Part shown: positions 1 to 5,206 of the stretch, piece after piece | Layout of the letters: every line of letters begins with the position of its first letter | How positions within the stretch are numbered: the stretch's first letter is position 1 | From: Paracoccaceae bacterium | Lineage (GTDB): Bacteria > Pseudomonadota > Alphaproteobacteria > Rhodobacterales > Rhodobacteraceae | DNA length: 5,982 nucleotides | Assembly (NCBI GenBank): GCA_023260935.1 | Contig: JALQTL010000318.1 | Location: forward strand, 1-5,982 | Direction of reading: 5' to 3' | Position numbers and translations under genes: made by a program | Notes under the pieces: generated by a model | The model's input: only the letters and a program-made list of their open reading frames with translations | Told to the model about the DNA's origin: nothing | Database searches by the model: none

Positions 1-1
1 G

Positions 2-172
2 GTTGACCCGCGCAATCTGGCGTCGATCCGCCTGCTGGAACGTTTCGGGTTTCAGAAGACCCGCTACGAAGAACGCACGATGCAATGGGGCGATGAATGG
101 TGTGACAGCCAGTTCTTTTCCCTGCCCCGCGATCGGGCCAATATATCCGCGAATTCCGGGCCTGCGACGTAA
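2..172 (+). CDS. GNAT family N-acetyltransferase, C-terminal fragment (5' end outside window)
   Basis: An open frame enters from the left edge and ends at TAA (170-172), leaving 56 visible residues. Near the start it reads N-L-A-S-I-R-L-L-E-R-F-G-F, the conserved stretch late in the GNAT fold (motif B, RimJ/RimL-like) where Asn and Ser precede the helix and 'FGF' begins the last strand pair. It is followed by W-G-D-E-W-C-D-S-Q-F-F-S-L-P-R, a tail common in small acetyltransferases of this type. Such enzymes move an acetyl group from acetyl-CoA to an amine on a small molecule or a protein N-terminus; the substrate cannot be told from this fragment. The acetyl-CoA pyrophosphate loop lies upstream, outside the window. 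The next gene starts 46 bases downstream on the same strand and appears to have its own promoter, so shared transcription is possible but not required. Confidence 0.75.
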   Translation, partial: VDPRNLASIRLLERFGFQKTRYEERTMQWGDEWCDSQFFSLPRDRANISANSGPAT

Positions 173-178
173 GCGCCC

Positions 179-206
179 TTGACCTGACGGCAATCCACAA
201 CATCAT
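179..206 (+). promoter_or_regulatory. Candidate sigma-70-type promoter for the hydratase/isomerase pair
   Basis: TTGACC at 179-184 matches the -35 consensus at five of six positions. CATCAT at 201-206 matches the -10 consensus at four of six, and the spacer is 16 bases. Transcription would then begin near 212-214, only a few bases before the TTG start at 219, so the message would be leaderless or nearly so. That fits the lack of a convincing Shine-Dalgarno sequence there. This is inferred from sequence match alone. Confidence 0.4.
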
Positions 207-226
207 TGCGCAATAAAGTTGCGCAG
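205..226 (+). promoter_or_regulatory. Palindrome plus tandem copy: possible operator over the start site
   Basis: ATTGCGCAAT at 205-214 is a perfect 10-base palindrome. Its core TTGCGCA (206-212) recurs at 219-225, 13 bases on, close to one helical turn plus a few bases. The pair overlaps the downstream edge of the candidate -10 and covers the predicted transcription start, where a repressor would act. Two palindromic boxes in tandem resemble the layout described for ScfR/RamB-type acyl-CoA-responsive regulators, but the core differs and the second copy begins in the coding region, so no regulator is assigned. Confidence 0.35.
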
Positions 227-1088
227 CGAGGCGTTGTTGGATCAGATCGCAACCTCAGCATTCGAAGATTGGGTGGGGCGCCGTGAAGAGGCGACCGATA
301 CCATCTCGCCGCGCCAATGCCGCCAGATGGCGGCCACGCTGGAAGTGACGGGCGATCATGCACAGGGCGCACCTCTTCCGCTGCTGTGGCACTGGATGGG
401 CTGGTCGCCCGAGGCGCCGATGTCAGGCCTTGGCCCCGATGGCCACCCCGCGCGGGGCGGTTTTCTTCCGCCCGTGCCGCTGGAGCGGCGGATGTGGGCG
501 GGCGGGCGGCTGACGTTTCTGGCCCCCTTGCAGATTGGCAAGCCCCTGCACCGCGTATCGACAATTCTGAAGGTGTCTGAAAAGACGGGGGCATCTGGCC
601 GGATGGTCTTTGTCACAGTGGGGCACGAGGTTTCCGGGGATGCAGGTCTTGCCATCCGCGAGGAACAGGACATCGTTTACGTTGCCATGCCGCAGCGCTT
701 TCAGCCCCCGCCGCCAAGCCCCGCCCCGCCGGGGCCGGCATGGTCTGATCCCTTTCCCGTCGATACCCTGCGCCTGTTCCGTTTTTCGGCGCTTACCTTC
801 AACGCGCATCGCATCCACTTTGATCTGCCCTATGCGCGCGAGGTGGAAAAATACCCCGATCTGGTGGTGCATGGCCCGCTTCAGGCCATGGCGCTGATGC
901 AGGCGGCACGAAAGCATCGCGGGGCCGATCCGTCGGCCTTTCGGTTCCGGGGCGTCCGCCCGGCCTTTCATACGGACATCCTCACCTTGAATGGCTGGTC
1001 CGGTCAGGAGGAACAGCCGCTCGCCACTGTCAATCAGGACGGTCTGCACTGCATGCAGGCCACCGCCATCTGGAGTGCGAACGGCTAA
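219..1088 (+). CDS. MaoC/FAS1-like double-hotdog dehydratase, probable 3-methylfumaryl-CoA (mesaconyl-C4-CoA) hydratase
   Basis: A 289-residue cytosolic protein with two hotdog halves, about residues 1-160 and 183-289, joined by a proline-rich linker (161-180). The first half holds the FAS1-like dehydratase opening around E16-D-W-V-G-R. The second carries the catalytic block N195-A-H-R-I-H200-F-D followed by Y-P-D-L-V-V-H218-G-P-L, typical of the HTD2/mesaconyl-CoA hydratase branch of MaoC, in which Asn replaces the Asp of classic R-hydratases. In the 3-hydroxypropionate bicycle the family member Meh hydrates mesaconyl-C4-CoA to (S)-citramalyl-CoA. The function is inferred from these motifs and from the next gene, which resembles the enzyme that makes this substrate. 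The stop and the next ATG are separated by one base, so the two genes are surely co-transcribed. The start is TTG: the frame has an upstream stop at 180-182 and no ATG before residue 37, which is too late for the fold. No good ribosome binding site is present. A related acyl-CoA dehydratase is the main alternative. Confidence 0.8.
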   Translation: MRSEALLDQIATSAFEDWVGRREEATDTISPRQCRQMAATLEVTGDHAQGAPLPLLWHWMGWSPEAPMSGLGPDGHPARGGFLPPVPLERRMWAGGRLTFLAPLQIGKPLHRVSTILKVSEKTGASGRMVFVTVGHEVSGDAGLAIREEQDIVYVAMPQRFQPPPPSPAPPGPAWSDPFPVDTLRLFRFSALTFNAHRIHFDLPYAREVEKYPDLVVHGPLQAMALMQAARKHRGADPSAFRFRGVRPAFHTDILTLNGWSGQEEQPLATVNQDGLHCMQATAIWSANG

Positions 1089-1089
1089 T

Positions 1090-2304
1090 ATGACGGGAAT
1101 TCTGAACGGAATGAGGGTCGTCGAAGGATCGGCCTTCGTCGCCGTGCCGCTGGCCGGCATGACCCTTGCGCAAATGGGTGCCGATGTGATCCGCTTTGAC
1201 CGGCTGCAAGGCGGGCTGGATGCGCAGCGTTGGCCCGTGACGGCAAAAGGAAACAGCCTGTTCTGGGCCGGGCTGAACAAGGGAAAACGATCCATCGCCG
1301 TCGATCTTTCGCATCCCGCGGGGCAAGAGATCGTCACCCGGCTGATCACCGCACCGGGCCCTGATGCGGGCATGTTCCTGACCAACCTTCGGGTGCGCGG
1401 CTGGATGGATTATCCGGCCCTTTCCGCCCTGCGCCCCGATCTGATCATGGTCTCGCTGACCGGCACGCGGCGGGGGGAACCGGCGGTCGATTATACCGTC
1501 AACCCCTCGCTGGGCTTTCCGGCAGCCACCGGGCCCGAAGGCAGCACGGAACCCGTGGCCCATGTGCTGCCGGCGTGGGATTGCATCGCGGGGGGAATGA
1601 TGGTGCAGGCCCTGCTGGCGGCCGAACGTCAACGGCTGCGCAGCGGTCGCGGCCAGTTGGCCGAAATGTCGCTGAAGGATGTGGCCGCCGCCATGCTGGC
1701 CAACCTCGGGATCTTGGGCGAGGTCACGATCAACGGCACAGACCGGCCGAAGACCGGCAATGCGCTTTACGGTGCCTATGGGCAGGATTTCCAGTGCCGC
1801 TGCGGGGCGCGGGTGATGGTGATCGGGCTGACCGACAGGCAATGGCGCGGGCTGGTCAAGGTGCTGGGGATGGAGGAAGAGATCGCCCTTCTGGGCCAGC
1901 GGCTGAACCTTGACTTGCGCGCCGAAGGCAACCGCTGGGCCGCGCGGAAAGAGATCACGGCGCTGTTTGCCCCGTGGTTTGCGGCCCGCGAACTGGCCGA
2001 GATCGGCCCGGCTTTCGATGCCGCGGGCCTGACATGGGCCCCGTTCCGCAGCTTTGCCGAAGCCGTGCGTGACGACCCGGATTTTTCACCCGACAATCCG
2101 ATGTTTTCGATGCTGCATCAGCCGGGGATCGGCACCCTGCCGGTTCCCGGCTTGCCCATCGGGTTTTCGGCCCATGCCCGCGAAGCCCCTCGCCCTGCCC
2201 CGCGGCTGGGTCAGCACAGCGAGGAAATTCTGGCCGATGTGCTGGGCCTGCCAGAGACAGAGATCGGCAAGCTGATGGACAAGCGGATCGTGGCGCAGGG
2301 ATAG
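1090..2304 (+). CDS. CaiB/BaiF class III CoA transferase, probable 2-methylfumaryl-CoA isomerase (mesaconyl-CoA C1-C4 CoA transferase)
   Basis: 404 residues, the usual length for a class III CoA transferase. The N-terminal part shows the family's nucleotide-binding region (R9-V-V-E-G, G30-A-D-V-I-R-F-D, then N63-K-G-K-R-S-I-A-V-D-L). The likely catalytic aspartate, which forms the glutamyl/aspartyl-CoA-type intermediate, is D197 in E-M-S-L-K-D. The stretch V-D-Y-T-V-N-P (133-139) followed by T-G-P and H-V-L-P-A-W-D (158-164) is, as I recall it, characteristic of the Mct subgroup rather than of carnitine or formyl-CoA transferases. Mct moves CoA within one molecule, turning 2-methylfumaryl-CoA (C1) into 3-methylfumaryl-CoA (C4), the substrate of the hydratase encoded just upstream. 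The frame is open for 33 codons before this ATG, inside the previous gene. ATG 1090 was chosen because M-T-G-I-L-N-G-M-R-V-V-E matches the family N-terminus and it nearly abuts the upstream stop, suggesting translational coupling. The gene ends 5 bases from the oppositely directed tehA-like gene. Confidence 0.82.
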   Translation: MTGILNGMRVVEGSAFVAVPLAGMTLAQMGADVIRFDRLQGGLDAQRWPVTAKGNSLFWAGLNKGKRSIAVDLSHPAGQEIVTRLITAPGPDAGMFLTNLRVRGWMDYPALSALRPDLIMVSLTGTRRGEPAVDYTVNPSLGFPAATGPEGSTEPVAHVLPAWDCIAGGMMVQALLAAERQRLRSGRGQLAEMSLKDVAAAMLANLGILGEVTINGTDRPKTGNALYGAYGQDFQCRCGARVMVIGLTDRQWRGLVKVLGMEEEIALLGQRLNLDLRAEGNRWAARKEITALFAPWFAARELAEIGPAFDAAGLTWAPFRSFAEAVRDDPDFSPDNPMFSMLHQPGIGTLPVPGLPIGFSAHAREAPRPAPRLGQHSEEILADVLGLPETEIGKLMDKRIVAQG

Positions 2305-2309
2305 CGCGG

Positions 2310-3305
2310 TCAGGCCGTGGCGGCGTTGGTTTTTCCCGCCAGCTTGCCGCCCGGCCACATCCGGATCACCCGCCACGCGATCGACAGGTTCGCGCCAAGC
2401 GCCAGCACCGTCAGCAGCACCCCGGGCAGAACCCACCCGTTGATCAGCATGGCCGAGGCATAGGCGGCCAGCGGAAAGGTGAAGGCCCCCCACAACGGCG
2501 AAAACCCGCTTTCGGTGATCCAGCGCCCGGCCAGCACCAGTGCCACCAGAATGCCAAGGCCAAGGATGGTCATCGCATGGCCCAGCATGGTCATCCCCAG
2601 AAGGCCGGCCACACTGGCAAAAAGGCTGGCTGGCGCCAGATGGATGGCCAGCAGCGGTCGTAGCGGGGCCGGCGGCACCCGGCGCGTCAATTGCCACAGG
2701 CTGACACCCCAGATCAGCGCGGCCAACACCATCGTGGCCCAAAGGATGCCGGTGGCAAGCGTGGTCCAGCCCAGCGGGATGGCTGCCAGCGCCCCCACGA
2801 TGAAGCCCACGAAGGACAGGTGCCACGCCGGGGTGACATCGCGCGCCTCTGGCGGGGCCGCCAGCAGCGCCCGCACCGTGGCCGTGACCAGCCCCAGATG
2901 CAGCGCGAAGGCCAGAAGCAGCGTGCCGACAGCAAGCTGAGGCTGAAAGAAGGCCACCACCGCCGAAAAGGCAAAGCCGCCGACCGAGGCCGCCGCCAGC
3001 CCCGCCCGGCCGGGCAGGATCCGCAGGTCTTCCATCACCACACCGGGCCGCCGCCCGATCTTGATCCCGTAAGCCACCGCGCAGAACAGCCAAAGTCCCG
3101 CCACAAGCCCCATCACCAGATCGGCAAAGGCCTCGGGCACCTCGGCCACGATGGCGGCACGCTTCAGCGCCAGCGACAGCCCCAACAACCCCAGAACGGC
3201 CGGAAACACCGCCGGAGGCATCTGCGCGAACATCGGCAGGCGCCGCGGCGGGAATTCGGGCGGAGGAAAGGCCTTGGGCCGGAAATGGGCAGGGTCAGTG
3301 GCCAT
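2310..3305 (-). CDS. TehA/SLAC1-type (TDT family) integral membrane channel or transporter
   Basis: 331 residues, largely hydrophobic, with about ten predicted membrane helices after a short polar, proline-rich N-terminus (P-P-E-F-P-P-R-R). Family marks are the opening P-P-A-V-F-P-A-V-L-G-L-L-G-L-S-L-A (about residues 30-46), the R-P-G-V-V-M-E-D-L loop after helix two, and F-S-P-L-W-G-A-F-T-F-P-L-A-A near residues 268-281. The last block contains the phenylalanine expected to plug the central pore in TehA and SLAC1 (F275 or F277). Family members include tellurite-resistance protein TehA, plant SLAC1 anion channels and the yeast malate permease Mae1, so the cargo is likely an anion or organic acid; tellurite itself is not shown. 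The frame extends nine codons further upstream, but ATG 3305 has a strong ribosome binding site and was chosen. The gene ends tail to tail with the CoA transferase gene. Confidence 0.85.
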   Translation of the reverse strand: MATDPAHFRPKAFPPPEFPPRRLPMFAQMPPAVFPAVLGLLGLSLALKRAAIVAEVPEAFADLVMGLVAGLWLFCAVAYGIKIGRRPGVVMEDLRILPGRAGLAAASVGGFAFSAVVAFFQPQLAVGTLLLAFALHLGLVTATVRALLAAPPEARDVTPAWHLSFVGFIVGALAAIPLGWTTLATGILWATMVLAALIWGVSLWQLTRRVPPAPLRPLLAIHLAPASLFASVAGLLGMTMLGHAMTILGLGILVALVLAGRWITESGFSPLWGAFTFPLAAYASAMLINGWVLPGVLLTVLALGANLSIAWRVIRMWPGGKLAGKTNAATA

Positions 3306-3311
3306 GGATAT

Positions 3312-3316
3312 CTCCT
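3312..3316 (-). promoter_or_regulatory. Strong ribosome binding site fixing the tehA-like start
   Basis: On the minus strand the sequence reads AAAGGAGAT (3310-3318), with core AGGAG six bases before ATG 3305. It decides in favour of this start over the ATG nine codons upstream. Confidence 0.75.
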
Positions 3317-3371
3317 TTGGCGAAAAGACCACCCCATTTCTGCGGCGCTTTCAAGGCGTTCGCATGACGCA

Positions 3372-3396
3372 GCCGGCGCAAAACCGGGGCGCCGGC
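3372..3396 (-). terminator. Perfect GC-rich hairpin after the PhyH gene, without a T-tract
   Basis: GCCGGCGC at 3372-3379 pairs perfectly with GCGCCGGC at 3389-3396 around a 9-base loop. It lies 22 bases past the stop of the PhyH-family gene and upstream of the tehA-like gene, both leftward. No run of T follows in the direction of transcription, so it is not a textbook intrinsic terminator. It may pause RNA polymerase, protect a 3' end, or be chance in GC-rich DNA. Confidence 0.35.
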
Positions 3397-3418
3397 ACGG
3401 GATTTGCGGGCCATGGCC

Positions 3419-4207
3419 TCAGCCCCTCAGCACCGGGAACCAGTCTTCCCGCAGGCGTTGGCCCGCCACCATCCCATGCCCCGGAAAGGGCGGAGAGGTG
3501 GGGCCCGGCCGGTCGACATAGCGCGCATCATCGCCCACAAGACGCAGCGAAAAGGCCCGGCGGCGGTTCGTGGTGCTGTTGCCCCGCGTGCCATGCAGGG
3601 TGCGGTAATGAAAGGCTACCGCATCGCCCGGTTCCATCGGCCATTCCAGAATGCGCATGCCTTCCGCCTCGGGGTCGGGCACGGGCATGTAATCATGATC
3701 ACCGGGGTAGAAGTTCGTCTCGGCCATCCATCGCGTCGGCAAGACATCGCGCGGCCACAGATGGCTGCCCGCCACACAGCGCAGCGATGCCTCTGTCACC
3801 GGGTCAAGCGGCGACCAGAAGCTGACCGTCTGTCGGCCTTCGACAAAGTAATAGGGCCCGTCCGTATGCCATGGCGTCGGCTTAGAGGTACCGGGTTCCT
3901 TGACCAGAACGTGATCGTGGAAAAGCTGCACCCGGTCTGATTGCATCAGCCGGGCCGCCACCTCGGCGGCGTCGGATTGACGGATGACCCGCTCGAATTC
4001 GGGAATACGCTGCCAGTTGCAGTAATCGTCGAAGAACCGGCCGGCCTCACCGGGTTTCAGGGTGGGCATCGGCTGGCCCGGATCGGCCATGTTCTTTTCG
4101 ATGCCGGTCCGCAATTCCGCGACCCAAGGGGCGAACAGGCCCTTGATCAGCACCACGCCATCCTGCTGATAGGCGCGCACCATTTCATCCGTTACCACGA
4201 CTGTCAT
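3419..4207 (-). CDS. Phytanoyl-CoA dioxygenase (PhyH) family Fe(II)/2-oxoglutarate-dependent oxygenase
   Basis: 262 residues, normal for bacterial PhyH-family enzymes, with no signal peptide, so cytosolic. The double-stranded beta-helix core shows the iron-binding facial triad: H114 and D116 in P-W-H-T-D-G-P-Y-Y, and the distal H205 in F-H-Y-R-T-L-H-G. R216, eleven residues after the distal His, is placed to bind 2-oxoglutarate. The N-terminal helix Y-Q-Q-D-G-V-V-L-I-K-G-L-F is also typical. These enzymes couple oxidative decarboxylation of 2-oxoglutarate to hydroxylation of an organic substrate. Bacterial members act on very varied molecules, so the substrate is unknown; true phytanoyl-CoA is only one possibility. 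All expected metal and cosubstrate ligands are present, so the enzyme should be active. ATG 4207 was chosen over an upstream in-frame extension of 58 codons because it has an excellent ribosome binding site. It follows the FemAB-like gene by 64 bases on the same strand and may share its transcript. Confidence 0.88.
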   Translation of the reverse strand: MTVVVTDEMVRAYQQDGVVLIKGLFAPWVAELRTGIEKNMADPGQPMPTLKPGEAGRFFDDYCNWQRIPEFERVIRQSDAAEVAARLMQSDRVQLFHDHVLVKEPGTSKPTPWHTDGPYYFVEGRQTVSFWSPLDPVTEASLRCVAGSHLWPRDVLPTRWMAETNFYPGDHDYMPVPDPEAEGMRILEWPMEPGDAVAFHYRTLHGTRGNSTTNRRRAFSLRLVGDDARYVDRPGPTSPPFPGHGMVAGQRLREDWFPVLRG

Positions 4208-4212
4208 CGCCC

Positions 4213-4218
4213 CCTCCT
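4213..4218 (-). promoter_or_regulatory. Consensus ribosome binding site fixing the PhyH start
   Basis: On the minus strand AGGAGG (within AAAGGAGGGG, 4211-4220) sits five bases before ATG 4207. This near-perfect Shine-Dalgarno rules out the long upstream extension of the frame, which would overlap the neighbouring gene's 3' end. Confidence 0.8.
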
Positions 4219-4239
4219 TTCGTCTTTGCGCCAGCCTGC

Positions 4240-4271
4240 CCGCTTCGGCCCCGGCCGGCAAGGGCCTGCGG
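4240..4271 (-). other. Imperfect GC-rich hairpin between the FemAB-like and PhyH genes
   Basis: CCGC (4240-4243) pairs with GCGG (4268-4271) and GGCCC (4247-4251) with GGGCC (4262-4266), with small internal bulges. It begins immediately after the stop codon of the FemAB-like gene and ends before the PhyH ribosome binding site. No T-tract follows. It could lower read-through into the PhyH gene or mark a processing site, but hairpins of this strength also arise by chance at this GC content. Confidence 0.25.
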
Positions 4272-5063
4272 TCAGAAGGGCAGCACCAGAGCGGTCGGCC
4301 CAAGCGAGACGGGCATCGCCCCGCTGCCAAGCTTGAACCCGGCAAGGCCGGGGCTGGCGGCATCAAAGGCGCCCAGATCAAGCCGGGTCACCCCCCGCGC
4401 ACGCAGGATCAGCGCCGCCTGCCACAGCAGCGCCCGCGGCGCGCCCTCTGCCCGGCCGCGGTCACTGGCCCAGGCGGCGTGATAGGTGGCGCCCTGCCCG
4501 TGGATCAGAAACACCGCGCCCCCTGTCATCCGCGCGGACGGGCCTGCCCGCAGCACCAGAACCCCACCAGCCCAGGCATTGGCAAAGGCCGGGGGCAGCG
4601 CCTTTACCCCGCGGCCCTTCATCACCCCGGAGGCAGCGGCCAGAACAGCCGACAGCGCGCCCGGATCTTCGACCACCCGCGCCCCGGCTTGATCCAGAGC
4701 GCGGCGCCATGTGGGGCGCATCGCCGCCCGCAAGGCTGGCAGCGGGGCATCAAGCAGCCATTCGGCATGAAAGCGGGGGGTGATCAGTGGCACCATCCCA
4801 GGGCCCCGGGCCTGAGTGATGGCAAGGGTGATGCCGCCATGGCGCGCCAGCGGTGCAAGGCCCAGGTCGGCCGGCGCGCGATGCACCAGCCGCAGCCCGC
4901 GCCGTTCCACGAATTGCACCGCACGGCCCTGCAAAAGGCAGCGCCCCACCCGCGCGCCCAGCCGTTCCATCGTCTGACCATAAGCCCAATGTTGCGGCAG
5001 GGGCGCCGCATCCGTCAGCGCCTGCCAGTCGGGGGAATGGGAAAGCCGGTTCATGGCCGGCAT
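4272..5063 (-). CDS. FemAB-like GNAT-fold acyl/aminoacyltransferase family protein
   Basis: 263 residues from ATG 5063, or 260 from ATG 5054. The C-terminal half fits the FemAB-like GNAT family (Acetyltransf_6 type): a central beta strand G-A-T-Y-H-A-A-W-A-S-D (about 191-201), then a helix with L-L-W-Q-A-A, and the diagnostic ending L-D-L-G-A-F-D (228-234) with P-G-L-A-G-F-K-L-G-S-G-A (238-249). Relatives move an acyl or aminoacyl group to peptidoglycan precursors, polysaccharides or other acceptors; the donor and acceptor here are unknown. No signal peptide or membrane helix is apparent. Neither start has a good Shine-Dalgarno sequence. TATGCT lies six bases upstream of ATG 5063 on the minus strand and could be a -10 element giving a leaderless message, though no good -35 accompanies it. 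The frame stays open upstream to 5147, but that part is proline- and glycine-rich and overlaps a possible + strand small gene, so it was not used. The PhyH gene follows downstream. Confidence 0.7.
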   Translation of the reverse strand: MPAMNRLSHSPDWQALTDAAPLPQHWAYGQTMERLGARVGRCLLQGRAVQFVERRGLRLVHRAPADLGLAPLARHGGITLAITQARGPGMVPLITPRFHAEWLLDAPLPALRAAMRPTWRRALDQAGARVVEDPGALSAVLAAASGVMKGRGVKALPPAFANAWAGGVLVLRAGPSARMTGGAVFLIHGQGATYHAAWASDRGRAEGAPRALLWQAALILRARGVTRLDLGAFDAASPGLAGFKLGSGAMPVSLGPTALVLPF

Positions 5064-5100
5064 TAGGAAAGCATAAACCCTAACATGCGATGAAGGCGGC

Positions 5101-5202
5101 ATGGCCCCCCTGCCCCCACCCCCACGATTTACCCTGTGGCTGCCCACCCTTCTGGCTTGCGGGCTGTCGGCGCTGTTTCTGGTCGTGCTGGCGCTGGTCT
5201 AG
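5101..5202 (+). CDS. Possible small single-pass membrane protein (33 aa)
   Basis: ATG 5101 to TAG 5202 encodes 33 residues: a short proline-rich start M-A-P-L-P-P-P-P-R, then about 24 mostly hydrophobic residues from F10 to V33 with a C-G-L-S centre, enough for one membrane helix with almost no polar tail. AAGG at 5093-5096 gives a possible but close ribosome binding site, 4 bases before the ATG. It lies divergent to the FemAB-like gene and convergent with the ABC ATPase gene, whose stop is 4 bases away. The fit of this ORF into an otherwise empty 143-base gap between two leftward genes, and its clean hydrophobic profile, support it. Leucine-rich ORFs also arise by chance in CTG-rich DNA, and no strong promoter was found. 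I do not recognise a family. Confidence 0.4.
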   Translation: MAPLPPPPRFTLWLPTLLACGLSALFLVVLALV

Positions 5203-5206
5203 GGGA

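Noticed and set aside
991..1089. 33-codon N-terminal extension of the CoA transferase
   Set aside because: It lies inside the hydratase gene in a different frame and does not match the family N-terminus; ATG 1090 fits.
423..1385. 320-codon open frame on the minus strand across the hydratase and isomerase genes
   Set aside because: It lies antisense to two genes with clear family motifs, its product is rich in Arg, Pro and Cys with no recognisable domain, and long antisense frames are common in GC-rich DNA.
2314..2334. Small stem GCCG/CGGC followed by TTTTT, a possible + strand terminator for the isomerase gene
   Set aside because: The stem has only four base pairs and is separated from the T run by five bases; the sequence is explained as the 3' coding end of the tehA-like gene.
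2086..3093. 335-codon minus-strand open frame overlapping the tehA-like gene in another frame
   Set aside because: The product is a Gly/Ala/Arg-rich composition artefact of the real frame, and it crosses the tail-to-tail junction into the isomerase gene.
2691..3521. 276-codon + strand open frame opposite the tehA-like gene
   Set aside because: The translation is dominated by Arg, Gln, Pro and Gly with no domain, opposite a well-supported membrane protein gene.
4208..4381. 58-codon N-terminal extension of the PhyH-family protein
   Set aside because: It would overlap the 3' end of the FemAB-like gene, reads as low-complexity Pro/Arg/Ala, and bypasses a consensus ribosome binding site at ATG 4207.
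5064..5147. Longer N-terminus for the FemAB-like protein, from the upstream in-frame start codons
   Set aside because: The extra residues are Gly/Arg/Ser-rich, lack family similarity and overlap the possible small ORF; ATG 5063 or 5054 gives the expected family start.
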